DNA from: Verrucomicrobiota bacterium
GTDB lineage: Bacteria > Verrucomicrobiota > Kiritimatiellia > CAIQIC01 > Lenti-01
Reading direction: 5' to 3'
Length of the DNA: 34,811 nucleotides
Assembly (NCBI GenBank): GCA_031262805.1
Contig: JAISGX010000128.1
Coordinates: 1 to 34,811 of the forward strand
The notes beneath the pieces were generated by a model. That model was not told where the DNA came from. It saw only the letters and a program-made list of their open reading frames with translations, and made no database searches. A program made the translations under genes and the position numbers. Position 1 is the stretch's first letter, and every line of letters begins with the position of its first letter. Shown piece after piece: positions 25,475 to 33,576 of the stretch.

Positions 25475-26335
25475 TCACACCGTATCCATAAATGTGCGTT
25501 CCACACGGTTAAACACCATCGCCCCCAGCGCCAGAAGAATGACCGTAAAGAGGGTGGTATATCCCAACAAGGTCCAGGACAAAATGCCCGAGCCGAAAAA
25601 GCCATACCGAAAGGCTTCGATGATGGAGGTCATCGGATTGCACAGAAAAAGCCAGCGATAGTTTTTATCCATCATGCTGGACAGGGGGAAGATGACCGGA
25701 GTGGCGTACATCCACAACTGGACGCCAAACGCCACGAGCACCTGCAAATCCCTGTATTTCGTCGTCAGGGAGGAGATAATGATGCCGAAGCCCAGTCCAA
25801 GCCCCCCCATCAGCATCAATAGGAGCGGGAGAAGCAGAATCATCCGGTTGGGGTGAAGGGCGGCGCCCTTCAACCAGAAGAGGGCATACATAAAGAGGAA
25901 AAAGGCAAATTGGATGGCAAACGAAATCAGCTGGGAAATCACGACGGAGACAGGCACCGCCATGCGGGGAAAATACACCTTCCCAAACATGGAGGCATTT
26001 GCCGTGAACGTATTGGATGTGCGCGTCAGGCAGTTGGCGAAATAATTCCAGACCGTGGTCCCGGCCATATAGAACAAAAACTCGGGATTCCCATCGGTCG
26101 GCAGTCCGGCAATCTTGCCGAAAACGACGGTGAACATCAGCGTGGTCAGCAACGGCTGGATCACGTGCCACAACGGGCCTAGGATGGTCTGCTTGTACAC
26201 GGCCACGAAATCTCGGCGAACAAACAGCATGATCAAATCGCGATACCGCCATACATCATTCAGGCGGAGCTGAAACCATCCCCGGGGCGGCTCAATGACC
26301 AAATCCCACTTCTTTTCTGATTGCTGTTCGGACAT
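25475..26335 (-). CDS. wzm: Polysaccharide ABC exporter permease (Wzm type)
   Basis: Membrane half of the exporter, ABC-2 type. 286 residues with an N-terminal amphipathic segment, the VRRDFVAVYKQTILGPLWHVIQP motif typical of Wzm/KpsM proteins, and six predicted transmembrane helices. The start at 26335 (MSEQQSEKKW) is taken as the first ATG; a TTG 33 nt upstream is open but unsupported. No strong ribosome binding site is seen. It pairs with wzt one base downstream. Confidence 0.93.
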   Translation of the reverse strand: MSEQQSEKKWDLVIEPPRGWFQLRLNDVWRYRDLIMLFVRRDFVAVYKQTILGPLWHVIQPLLTTLMFTVVFGKIAGLPTDGNPEFLFYMAGTTVWNYFANCLTRTSNTFTANASMFGKVYFPRMAVPVSVVISQLISFAIQFAFFLFMYALFWLKGAALHPNRMILLLPLLLMLMGGLGLGFGIIISSLTTKYRDLQVLVAFGVQLWMYATPVIFPLSSMMDKNYRWLFLCNPMTSIIEAFRYGFFGSGILSWTLLGYTTLFTVILLALGAMVFNRVERTFMDTV

Positions 26336-26434
26336 TACAGGGAGACAAGTATTCCTGAAAAATGGCAAAAGTCAAGGTGGAGGCTCCCCTGCCGCCTTCC
26401 TGTTGGTGATTTTCCCGACGAAGGCTCCGAGCGC

Positions 26435-27061
26435 TCAGGGTGCGCCTTCCAGACGACCAGCCAACACGTCCACCATATCCTCGCCCATGAGGCGCACGGC
26501 ATCCCCGACGGCCTTCACGTAAGCTTCGTAGGTTTTGCCGGTGGCTTCCGCCGTATACGTTGCCTGACGGCGAAAGCTCCAGTCCCCCTGCGGGCTGACC
26601 TGGCGGAGCTCCCACTGGGCGACTAACTGCACAGGGCCGCCAAGGGCGCCATCTAGGCGAATGAGGATGACCTGGATGCTGTAGCCCTCCACCTTTCCCC
26701 GTGCGGGAATGGCATCCACATATGCATGGGGAAGCCGACGAGTGATCGTAGTGCCGAGCACTTCCGCTATGGCGGTGTCCAAGGGAAGCCCCCAGCGCTG
26801 CATTTCGTTGATTTGGATGCGCTCGTCCGCCACCCGAGTGACAATTTGCGGGCGGTCCAGGTAGGACGGCAGGACAATGGGGGTCAAATAGATGGGAATG
26901 GAATCGGCCTGCAGGTCATTTGGAGAGGCGGAGGCTTCGCCGCCCGCCGCCCCCAAGACATACCAGACGGGGGGTGGACTGGTCCGGCATCCGGCGGAAA
27001 CGGCCGCCAGACACAAGGCGCCGACAACGGTCTTCCAGTTGAAAAGGTGAGAAATCGTCAT
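26435..27061 (-). CDS. pqiC: ABC-type transport auxiliary lipoprotein (PqiC-like)
   Basis: 208 residues. The signal peptide ends in a lipobox (VSAGC, C25), so it is an outer-membrane or periplasmic lipoprotein. The mature part shows the PqiC/YmbA (DUF330) features: WYVLGA at the start, PIYLTPIVLPSYLDRPQIVTR, ADERIQINEMQRWG and a C-terminal region with WELRQ. It is encoded right after mlaD, as expected for a lipid-transport system. AGGAGG lies six nt before the ATG at 27061. Fourteen nt separate it from the mlaD stop codon. Confidence 0.92.
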   Translation of the reverse strand: MTISHLFNWKTVVGALCLAAVSAGCRTSPPPVWYVLGAAGGEASASPNDLQADSIPIYLTPIVLPSYLDRPQIVTRVADERIQINEMQRWGLPLDTAIAEVLGTTITRRLPHAYVDAIPARGKVEGYSIQVILIRLDGALGGPVQLVAQWELRQVSPQGDWSFRRQATYTAEATGKTYEAYVKAVGDAVRLMGEDMVDVLAGRLEGAP

Positions 27062-27075
27062 ATTCTGCCTCCTAC

Positions 27076-28029
27076 TCAATTTTGTTTCCCACGGATGATG
27101 GATTCGGGGTGCTGTTCCAGATAATCAATCAATAGACGAAGGGACTTGCTGGTTGCCTTCAAATCCATCATTAAATCCATCATCCCCGTCCGTTCAAACG
27201 AAGAGGGATCCAGAATGGTGCTGATCTGATCGGCGGTGACGGTCAAACTGGCCATGAACGGGGCCAGCCCGTCATTAACTTTTCCCAACACCTGCCGCAA
27301 GTCGTTCAATGTGTCGGCTGTGGACTGCATCACTTCCGTGGTGTTTTCACCCAAGGGGGCGATCTGGGCTTCCGCGGTGGTCAACAGGGCTTCCATGCGT
27401 TCAAACGTGGCATTCAGGTTGGAGACGGTCTTTCGGGTTTCCGGGGACTCGATGATGTCGGCCAATCCTTGAAGAGACCGGTGGATGTCACGCACAATGT
27501 CGGCGAGGGGCAGTTGCGTGACTTCCTTGGTGACCTGCTGGAGGGGGGATGGGATGGTCGGCATCTCCCATATACCGTCATCCCGGTTGACTCGTTTGCA
27601 GGGCTGGTCAGGAAAGTAGCCAAGTTCCACCTTCAGTTTGCCGGTCAGCATGCTTTGGTTGACCAGCCGGGCACGGAGGCCCCGCTTTGCCACCAGCATT
27701 TCAATCCCCTCTTCCAACCCGTCCCGTTTGCGCGAACCGATATATTGAATCCGCTTGTTTTCAATCTGCATATGGACAGGCCGGAAAAAGGTGTCGAGCG
27801 TTCGGTCGAATTCAAGCCAGACATCCGTCACCGTGCCGATGCGGACCCCTTGGAAATCCACCGGGGCGCCCACATCCAGTCCACTGATGGATTCATCGAA
27901 GTAGGCGACAAAATTGAAACTTTTTTCAAAAAAGGACACCCCACCGAGAAGGACCACTCCCAAAAACGCGAGGGCGAGAGCGCCGACGACAAAACCACCC
28001 ACCAACGCGGAATTCGCTTTTTTGCTCAT
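27076..28029 (-). CDS. mlaD: MCE-domain substrate-binding protein (MlaD-like)
   Basis: Periplasmic lipid-carrying subunit anchored in the inner membrane. 317 residues: one transmembrane helix at about 9-31, a single MCE domain at about 37-125 (FDESISGLDVGAPVDFQGVRIGTV), then a long helical tail to residue 317 that probably forms a coiled tunnel needle toward the outer membrane. The start overlaps the mlaF stop by ATGA. Part of mlaE-mlaF-mlaD-pqiC. Confidence 0.94.
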   Translation of the reverse strand: MSKKANSALVGGFVVGALALAFLGVVLLGGVSFFEKSFNFVAYFDESISGLDVGAPVDFQGVRIGTVTDVWLEFDRTLDTFFRPVHMQIENKRIQYIGSRKRDGLEEGIEMLVAKRGLRARLVNQSMLTGKLKVELGYFPDQPCKRVNRDDGIWEMPTIPSPLQQVTKEVTQLPLADIVRDIHRSLQGLADIIESPETRKTVSNLNATFERMEALLTTAEAQIAPLGENTTEVMQSTADTLNDLRQVLGKVNDGLAPFMASLTVTADQISTILDPSSFERTGMMDLMMDLKATSKSLRLLIDYLEQHPESIIRGKQN

Positions 28030-28802
28030 ATTGACTTCTCCTTCTCCCCGATTTCCCCGCGACGTAAAAATTCCTGCACCCGCAGATTTCGATTATGCTC
28101 CAACAGCTCCTTCGGGGAGCCCTGGGCAATCAGAGTCCGGCTTACCGCATCCAAATAGATGGAATTGCTGGCAATGGCAAAAATGCTGGCCAGCTCATGC
28201 GTGACCACCACGATGGTGGCGCCCAGGCTATCGCGCAGTTCCAGAATCAAATCATCCAGCCGCTTGGCGCTCACCGGATCCAAGCCGGCCGAGGGCTCAT
28301 CGAAAAAGAGAATGTCGGGATCCAGAGCAATGGCCCGGGCAATGCCAGCGCGTTTGGCCATACCACCGCTGATTTCAGACGGATAATAGTCATCGAACCC
28401 ATCCAGCCCGACCAAAGCCAGCTTGAGGGAGGCCATTTCGGCGATCTCCTGCCGGGAGAGGTGGGTATAGGCTTCCAGCGGCACCGCAATGTTTTCCGCC
28501 AGCGTCATGGAGCTCCACAGGGCGCCGCCTTGATAAGACACGCCCATCCGCCGCTTAATCCAGGCGCGCTCCTCGGCAGAGACATTCCAGATGTTCTTTC
28601 CGTCATAGAAGATTTCCCCGGCGGCTGGCTTCATCAAGCCCACCATGTGGCGGAGCAGCGTGCTTTTTCCGCAACCGCTTGGACCCATGATGACCAAGAT
28701 GTCGCCACGGCGGACATCAAAGCTCAGATCATGCTGGATGACATTGTCTCCGTAGGCCATGGTCAACCGGCGAACGCTCATATGGGCCTGTGGTTCGTTC
28801 AT
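28026..28802 (-). CDS. mlaF: Lipid transport ABC ATPase (MlaF-like)
   Basis: 258 residues. Walker A GPSGCGKST at 40-48, Q-loop YQGGALWSSMT, signature EISGGMAKRAGIARA (the MlaF-type SGGM variant), Walker B ILFFDEPSAGLDP and H-loop VTHE. It powers lipid movement through MlaE. It starts one nt after the mlaE stop and overlaps mlaD by ATGA. Confidence 0.95.
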   Translation of the reverse strand: MNEPQAHMSVRRLTMAYGDNVIQHDLSFDVRRGDILVIMGPSGCGKSTLLRHMVGLMKPAAGEIFYDGKNIWNVSAEERAWIKRRMGVSYQGGALWSSMTLAENIAVPLEAYTHLSRQEIAEMASLKLALVGLDGFDDYYPSEISGGMAKRAGIARAIALDPDILFFDEPSAGLDPVSAKRLDDLILELRDSLGATIVVVTHELASIFAIASNSIYLDAVSRTLIAQGSPKELLEHNRNLRVQEFLRRGEIGEKEKSI

Positions 28803-28803
28803 C

Positions 28804-29946
28804 TCACCACCCCATCAGCGTGTAAAACACCGAAATCACGGAATCGGCCACCACAAGGTATACAATGGCATGAACCACGGCGGCGGTGGTGGCTTCGCCG
28901 ACGGCGGCGGCGCTACGGCCGCTTTGCAAGCCTTGCATGCAGCCTGAAACCGCCACCACCACACCAAACACCACACTTTTGAGCACCCCGGAGGTGACCG
29001 ACCACAACGATAGGGAATGAAGGGATTCGTTGAGGTATTGCACGGGCGTGAGCCCAAGCATGAAAACACCGACCACGGAGCCCCCCAGCATGCCCATCGT
29101 CATGGAATAAATCGTGAGTAGCGGCATCATCAAAATCAGAGCCAAGGCCCGCGGAAGAACCAGAAATTCCATGGGGGAGAAACCGAGAGTCCGAAGGGCG
29201 TCGATTTCCTCGTTCACCTGCATGGTGCCCAAGTGGGCGGCAAACGCGGCCCCTGTTCGCCCAGCCATAATGATGCCGGTCATCAACCCGCCCATTTCCC
29301 GGGCCATTCCAACGGCCACAATATCGGCAATAAAAATTTCCGCCCCGAACATTTTCAACTGAATGGCTCCGATGAAGGCCAAGATCATTCCAACCAGGGT
29401 GCTGATCAAAGTGACGATGGGAAGGGCTTCGGGGCCGCATTCCTGCACGATCACCCAAAAATCCCCCCAGCGGAAATTCGATTTTTTCTGAAGCATGGTG
29501 ACGAACGAACGGAAAAGGTCTCCAAGAAACGCCGCCGATTTGCCCACATTGTCAAGAGCCCGGAGCGTATGGATTCCCACTTGGGCAATCCAAGACGGTT
29601 TCCCTACGCCGAGGTGGGGATCCTGATGCTCGGGCACGGCTTCGGCCAGCGCCATCAGACGGCGAACGCCTTCCGGCATGCCCGACAGATCGATCTGCCT
29701 ATTCGCTTCTTTGGCCCGCAGATACAAGGTGCGGACATAAATCACTAAGGAGCTGTCCCATGCTTGGATGCCGACATCCTTCAAAACCATCCGGTCGGCT
29801 TCCTGCTGCTGAAGACAGGCGGTGGCCTCCGTGCGGTCGCCATCCATGTGCCACACACCGGAAAAGCGCCACTCCACCCCCTCCTCCGTGGGTTGGCATT
29901 CCACCCGGGCCACCGCATTGACGGCATTTGTCGGTTGCTCCTTCAT
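28804..29946 (-). CDS. mlaE: Lipid transport permease with N-terminal STAS-like domain (MlaE)
   Basis: 380 residues. The first 110 or so form a soluble STAS-like domain (LKDVGIQAWDSSLVIYVRTL) and the rest is the MlaE permease with about five transmembrane helices, including GRTGAAFAAHLGTMQVNEEIDALRTLG, the family's coupling-helix motif. STAS fusions to MlaE are known and stand in for a separate MlaB. The start could be the ATG at 29946 or a GTG at 29967; neither has a strong ribosome binding site. First gene of the lipid-transport operon. Confidence 0.93.
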   Translation of the reverse strand: MKEQPTNAVNAVARVECQPTEEGVEWRFSGVWHMDGDRTEATACLQQQEADRMVLKDVGIQAWDSSLVIYVRTLYLRAKEANRQIDLSGMPEGVRRLMALAEAVPEHQDPHLGVGKPSWIAQVGIHTLRALDNVGKSAAFLGDLFRSFVTMLQKKSNFRWGDFWVIVQECGPEALPIVTLISTLVGMILAFIGAIQLKMFGAEIFIADIVAVGMAREMGGLMTGIIMAGRTGAAFAAHLGTMQVNEEIDALRTLGFSPMEFLVLPRALALILMMPLLTIYSMTMGMLGGSVVGVFMLGLTPVQYLNESLHSLSLWSVTSGVLKSVVFGVVVAVSGCMQGLQSGRSAAAVGEATTAAVVHAIVYLVVADSVISVFYTLMGW

Positions 29947-29994
29947 ACCGGGGAAAGACCCTATCACAGCCTCTACGAAAACGGCAATGGCGGA

Positions 29995-30741
29995 CTATAC
30001 CCAGGATGAAATCAGCCCGGCTAGGTCGCCTGAAGATTCAATCAGGCACCCCTGGCGCAGGAAGGAATGCCATTTCCCGCCCTGCCGCTTCCGTAAACGG
30101 TAAAGGGTGGCATACGCCGCCGCCGGCGCTGCACTTCCGGCACCGCCGATCAATTCCGCGCCCCGGCGGACATTGTCCACCATCCATGCCGGAAGGCGGG
30201 CGGCATACTCGTTGCGGGCGACTTCCCCGACATGCTGGGCCAAAGCAGTCTGCAGGGTTTCCAGATTGCACGCATCTGCGGTGACCATCAGATTGGGATG
30301 CCGGAGCGGATGCCAGTATTCCGTCTCCACAACATAAAAGGCGCCGCCGGTGGCATCCATGGCCGCCACACCCATGCGGTGCGTCCACTGGTGAGTGACG
30401 TGCCCATCCAAGGCGTGGGGCAGAAACATCACATCGGGCCGGGCCGTCTGAAGGCGGCGGATCAAGGCGGAAGGTGCCGTCCGGCCTTCCGAATCCGTCT
30501 CCAACGCGGCCACCCGGAATCCCAGCACCCGGCAGGCAGCCTTCAGCTCCTTGCATCTGGCGAAACGCCGGTCTGGGCGGCTGCCGAGGGTGGCTGGCAG
30601 AACCTCCACGCGAAATCCGCCTTCTTCCCTCAACCGAAGGGGTAGCAGACCGGTGATGCTTTCGTCATCCGGATGGGGAGCGAGGATCAAAGCGGATTTT
30701 CTCATGCCCGCATCGTACCTCCACACCGTCTGTTCCGCCAT
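29995..30741 (-). CDS. PIG-L/LmbE-family deacetylase
   Basis: 248 residues of the zinc-dependent N-acetylglucosaminyl deacetylase fold. The first metal motif APHPDDES is at about 21-28. The second, DGHVTHQWTH near 112-121, supplies the usual histidine pair though with Val-Thr in place of the common Pro-Asp. Substrates in this family are amino-sugar conjugates, so sugar modification for the envelope or of a small thiol is likely. The start at 30741 has GGAGG at nine nt spacing; the ATG at 30705 would begin closer to the family N-terminus. It ends 48 nt before mlaE. Confidence 0.85.
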   Translation of the reverse strand: MAEQTVWRYDAGMRKSALILAPHPDDESITGLLPLRLREEGGFRVEVLPATLGSRPDRRFARCKELKAACRVLGFRVAALETDSEGRTAPSALIRRLQTARPDVMFLPHALDGHVTHQWTHRMGVAAMDATGGAFYVVETEYWHPLRHPNLMVTADACNLETLQTALAQHVGEVARNEYAARLPAWMVDNVRRGAELIGGAGSAAPAAAYATLYRLRKRQGGKWHSFLRQGCLIESSGDLAGLISSWV

Positions 30742-31164
30742 TTTATTTCGCCTCCGCTTCCACGAGCGGAAAGGGTGCGATTCGGCCTATACGTTTGCAT
30801 TCATCCGAATAGGTTCTTTGGTGAAGATATAGGCATGACCGAACAGAGAGAAGCATGGGTGATGCCGCCAAAGGCGGCGGTATCGTGCGGGTTATTTTCG
30901 GCCATTTGTGGAACACCTTGCCGCGCCGCCGACCTAACGGTGGAATCTCTCCTTCAAGCTGGTTTATTCTTTCCGCATGCTGCTACTTTTCTTTCTGACC
31001 TTTTTTCTGGAGGTCCCCCCGCTGGATGGGAAGGCACCTGAGGAATTGGTGATCAGCGGTTGGTTTCATTGAGGAACAAGGAAGCAAATCCTTGGACAAA
31101 TGAGGTGGATGCTTCCTCGAGTTGGAGCCCCCGACCTGAATGGAACCTTAAATTTGAGGATTTA
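30742..31164. other. Intergenic region before microcompartment locus
   Basis: About 420 bp without a gene I can support. It contains a GCCGCC/GGCGGC hairpin at 30864-30878 without a T tract, and an ATTCGG/CCGAAT inverted repeat at 30780-30810. A 31-codon frame at 30977-31072 lacks a ribosome binding site. The sequence becomes AT-rich only near its right end, at the operator. Confidence 0.5.
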
Positions 31165-31195
31165 TTAAAACGGTTTAACAGTTTTGCAAGATAAT
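31165..31195 (+). promoter_or_regulatory. LacI-type operator and -10 box of the microcompartment locus
   Basis: TTAAAACGGTTTAA (31165-31178) is a 14-bp pseudo-palindrome with a central CG and one mismatch, the usual form of LacI/CcpA-family operators. GATAAT (31190-31195) downstream would serve as -10, with transcription starting near 31202. The -35 position (about 31167-31172, AAAACG) is poor and covered by the operator, consistent with control by the bound regulator. Confidence 0.45.
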
Positions 31196-31235
31196 GCTTG
31201 CCCTTCTGCGGATGCGAGTTGAATATTCCTCGCGT

Positions 31236-32504
31236 ATGTCAAACCGTCGTTGCAGAATTGTCGTGGGCTCGGACCATGGCGGCTATGAATTGAAAGAACA
31301 GCTGGCTGGGTGGCTGAAAGGCCTCGGCCACAATGTGACCGATGTGGGAACCCACTCCCGCGAGGCTGTGGATTATCCCGTGTTTGCCGCCGCCGTTGCC
31401 CGGGCCGTCGCATCGGGCAGATCGGACCTAGGCCTCATGGTGGACGCTGCGGGCATCGGCTCGGCCATGACGGCCAATAAAATCCCGGGGGTGCGGGCGG
31501 CGGCCTGCTATACCGTGGCACTGGCCGAAAATTCCCGAAAGCACAACGGCGCCAATGTCCTGACATTGGGCTCCGGACAAGTCGATAGTGAACAGGCGAA
31601 GGCCATTGTGGGTGCCTTTATCGCCACGGACTGCACCGAAGAGAGGCACCTGCGGCGCGTTCAGATGATCAAGGACCTCGAAAGCGGGCGGGCGGGAACC
31701 CCCATCATGACCGCCATTAAGGAGATGAAATTGGAACTCAGTCCTCAAGATGTCGCGCGCATTGCAGAGCGCGTGAAACAAATCGTAGGCGGCGGCACTT
31801 GTGCAGGCGGTGGCAATCTGTCCGCGAGCCAGCTGGCCCGGATGATCGACCACACGCTGCTGAAGCCGGAAGCCACCAAGGCGGATGTCAAACAACTGTG
31901 CGAAGAGGCCATGAAATACAACTTCTTCAGCTGTTGCGTGAACTCCTCCATGGTGAGCGTGGCCGCCCAAGCTCTTCGTGGTTCCTCCGTCAAGGTGTGC
32001 GCGGTGGTCGGCTTCCCGCTGGGCGCAGCCCCTTCGCAGATCAAGGCGTTGGAAGCCCGCCGGGCCATCCGGGAAGGCGCCAAGGAGATCGACATGGTCA
32101 TCAATGTCGGCATGGTCAAGGACGGCAATTGGGATGGGGTGACCAAGGACATCCGCACAGTGTCCGACTCCTGCAAGGATGGCGGCGCCCTCTTGAAGGT
32201 CATTCTGGAGACCTGCCTGCTGACCAAGGATGAAATCGTCAAAGCCTGCGAGGCCTCCATGCGTGCACGCGCCGATTATGTGAAGACCTCCACCGGGTTC
32301 AACAAAGGCGGCGCCACGGCCGAGGATATTGCGCTGATGGCCCGCACGGTGGCCCCTCGGCACCTCGGGGTGAAGGCCTCCGGCGGTGTCCGCACATATG
32401 CGGATGCCATGCTGATGATCCGAAACGGCGCCACGCGCATTGGATCGTCCAATAGTGTAAAAATGATGGAAGAAGCGGCCGCCGCCACCGGCAGCAAACG
32501 ATAA
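31236..32504 (+). CDS. RpiB-DeoC fusion (microcompartment enzyme)
   Basis: 422 residues. Residues 1-150 are a RpiB/LacAB sugar-phosphate isomerase domain with GSDHGGYELK and H103 (RKHNGANVL), but Asp70 replaces the catalytic Cys (VDAAGIGS for the usual CGTGIG). Residues 195-422 are deoxyribose-phosphate aldolase with D286 (EIDMVINVG), Schiff-base K350 (DYVKTSTGF) and K380 (VKASGGVRT) all intact. It should cleave 2-deoxyribose-5-phosphate to glyceraldehyde-3-phosphate and acetaldehyde. The linker has an amphipathic helix (168-184) resembling the dehydrogenase's N-terminus. The start at 31236 suits the family; it has no good ribosome binding site. This fusion is typical of sugar-phosphate-utilising microcompartments. 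Confidence 0.93.
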   Translation: MSNRRCRIVVGSDHGGYELKEQLAGWLKGLGHNVTDVGTHSREAVDYPVFAAAVARAVASGRSDLGLMVDAAGIGSAMTANKIPGVRAAACYTVALAENSRKHNGANVLTLGSGQVDSEQAKAIVGAFIATDCTEERHLRRVQMIKDLESGRAGTPIMTAIKEMKLELSPQDVARIAERVKQIVGGGTCAGGGNLSASQLARMIDHTLLKPEATKADVKQLCEEAMKYNFFSCCVNSSMVSVAAQALRGSSVKVCAVVGFPLGAAPSQIKALEARRAIREGAKEIDMVINVGMVKDGNWDGVTKDIRTVSDSCKDGGALLKVILETCLLTKDEIVKACEASMRARADYVKTSTGFNKGGATAEDIALMARTVAPRHLGVKASGGVRTYADAMLMIRNGATRIGSSNSVKMMEEAAAATGSKR

Positions 32505-32513
32505 GGAGTCGAT

Positions 32514-33134
32514 ATGGCAGAACTCAGAACATACGTATTCATTGACAGCCTGCAACCGCAGTTTGCCTCGTTTTTGGCCACCGTGGCCCGCGGCTTCCTC
32601 CCGATTGCCGGTCAGGCCGCGCTGTTCGTGGAAATCTCTCCGGGCATCGCCATCAACCAAGTCACGGATGTCGCCTTGAAATCCACCCGCGTCACCCCGG
32701 GCATGCAGATTGTCGAGCGCCTCTACGGCATGCTGGAAATCCACTCCTCCTCTCAGGCGGATGTCCGCCAAGCCGGAGCCGCCATCCTGAAGGATCTGGA
32801 TCTGGAAGAAGAGCAACGCATCAAGCCCAAGGTCTATTCCTCGCAGGTCATCCGGAACATCGACGACCACCAGACCATGCTGATCAACCGCATGCGCCAC
32901 GGCAACATGATCACCCCGGGCCAATCCCTCTATGTGATGGAAGTGGCTCCCGCCGGATATGCCGCACTGGCCGCCAACGAGGCGGAAAAGGCCGCCGATA
33001 TCAACATCTTGGAAGTGGTCACCTTCGGTAGCTTCGGACGAATCTATCTGGGTGGCGAAGAACGAGACATTGATGTCGCCTACCGTGCGGCGGAAGCCGC
33101 GCTCGAAGCCGTTACCGGACGTGCGGACGGCTGA
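32514..33134 (+). CDS. Microcompartment shell protein, BMC-T (tandem domain)
   Basis: 206 residues forming two BMC domains, which assemble as trimers that occupy hexamer positions in the shell. The first half contains [23 protein letters not shown] and the second [32 protein letters not shown] with [10 protein letters not shown] as its pore region. The order of elements suggests circularly permuted domains, which often form a larger, gated pore. AAGGAG lies seven nt before the ATG and nine nt separate it from the fusion enzyme. Confidence 0.92.
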   Translation: MAELRTYVFIDSLQPQFASFLATVARGFLPIAGQAALFVEISPGIAINQVTDVALKSTRVTPGMQIVERLYGMLEIHSSSQADVRQAGAAILKDLDLEEEQRIKPKVYSSQVIRNIDDHQTMLINRMRHGNMITPGQSLYVMEVAPAGYAALAANEAEKAADINILEVVTFGSFGRIYLGGEERDIDVAYRAAEAALEAVTGRADG

Positions 33135-33179
33135 TCTCCATCTTAAAAACAATAACCAACAACAACAAGAGGTACGAAA

Positions 33180-33473
33180 ATGGCAGATGCACTGGGAATG
33201 ATTGAAACCCGTTCCTTCCCCGCAACCGTGGAAGCCGCGGATGCAATGGTGAAGGCAGCGAAGGTCGAATTGGTCACGTACGAAAAAACCGGCGGTGGGT
33301 TCACCTCCGTCATCGTGCGTGGCGATGTGGCCGCCGTCAAAGCCGCCTGTGATGCCGGACAGATTGCCGCCGGCCGCGTCGGCGAAGTGGTCTCCGTCCA
33401 TGTCATCGCCCGCCCCCACGCCAACGTGGATGCGGTGCTCCCGCTCGGCCGTGCGCCGGCGAAGAGCAAGTAG
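33180..33473 (+). CDS. Microcompartment shell protein, BMC-H (hexamer)
   Basis: 97 residues, the main facet tile of the shell. It has the family N-terminus [24 protein letters not shown], the pore loop KTGGGF (a Gly-Gly-Gly pore, compared with Gly-Ser-Gly in PduA), and [18 protein letters not shown] 45-nt leader rich in CAA/AAC and free of structure precedes it, with AGAGG seven nt before the ATG. This is the arrangement expected of a highly translated gene. Confidence 0.96.
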   Translation: MADALGMIETRSFPATVEAADAMVKAAKVELVTYEKTGGGFTSVIVRGDVAAVKAACDAGQIAAGRVGEVVSVHVIARPHANVDAVLPLGRAPAKSK

Positions 33474-33486
33474 GACTTGTCCTGGC

Positions 33487-33535
33487 GGCGAAGCCCGCCC
33501 CGGCGCATGCCGAGGCGGCTTCGCCCCCCCCTTTT
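33487..33535 (+). terminator. Strong hairpin between BMC-H and BMC-P genes
   Basis: GGCGAAGCC (33487-33495) pairs with GGCTTCGCC (33517-33525) and encloses an inner CGGC-GCAT-GCCG hairpin (33501-33512). A C tract and TTTTT follow. It can act as a partial terminator or RNA-end stabiliser, lowering expression of the downstream pentamer gene relative to the hexamer gene. Confidence 0.65.
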
Positions 33536-33576
33536 TCTAAAACCAGTCTTTTTTCGCAAAGCCTACGGAGGCACGC

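Noticed and set aside
30836-31072. Short plus-strand frames (68 and 31 codons) before the microcompartment locus
   Set aside because: No ribosome binding site, no recognisable motif and no consistent spacing; the hydrophobic start of the 31-codon frame is not enough.
31214-31233. GCGAG/CTCGC inverted repeat with central GAATATTC just before the fusion enzyme start
   Set aside because: The arms are not symmetric about the central palindrome, and five base pairs can arise by chance; it could hinder ribosome binding, but support is weak.
31428-33419. 663-codon open frame on the minus strand across the microcompartment genes
   Set aside because: It lies opposite four well-identified plus-strand genes, has a low-complexity Gly/His/Asp-rich product with no motif, and results from the GC-rich codon pattern of the real genes.
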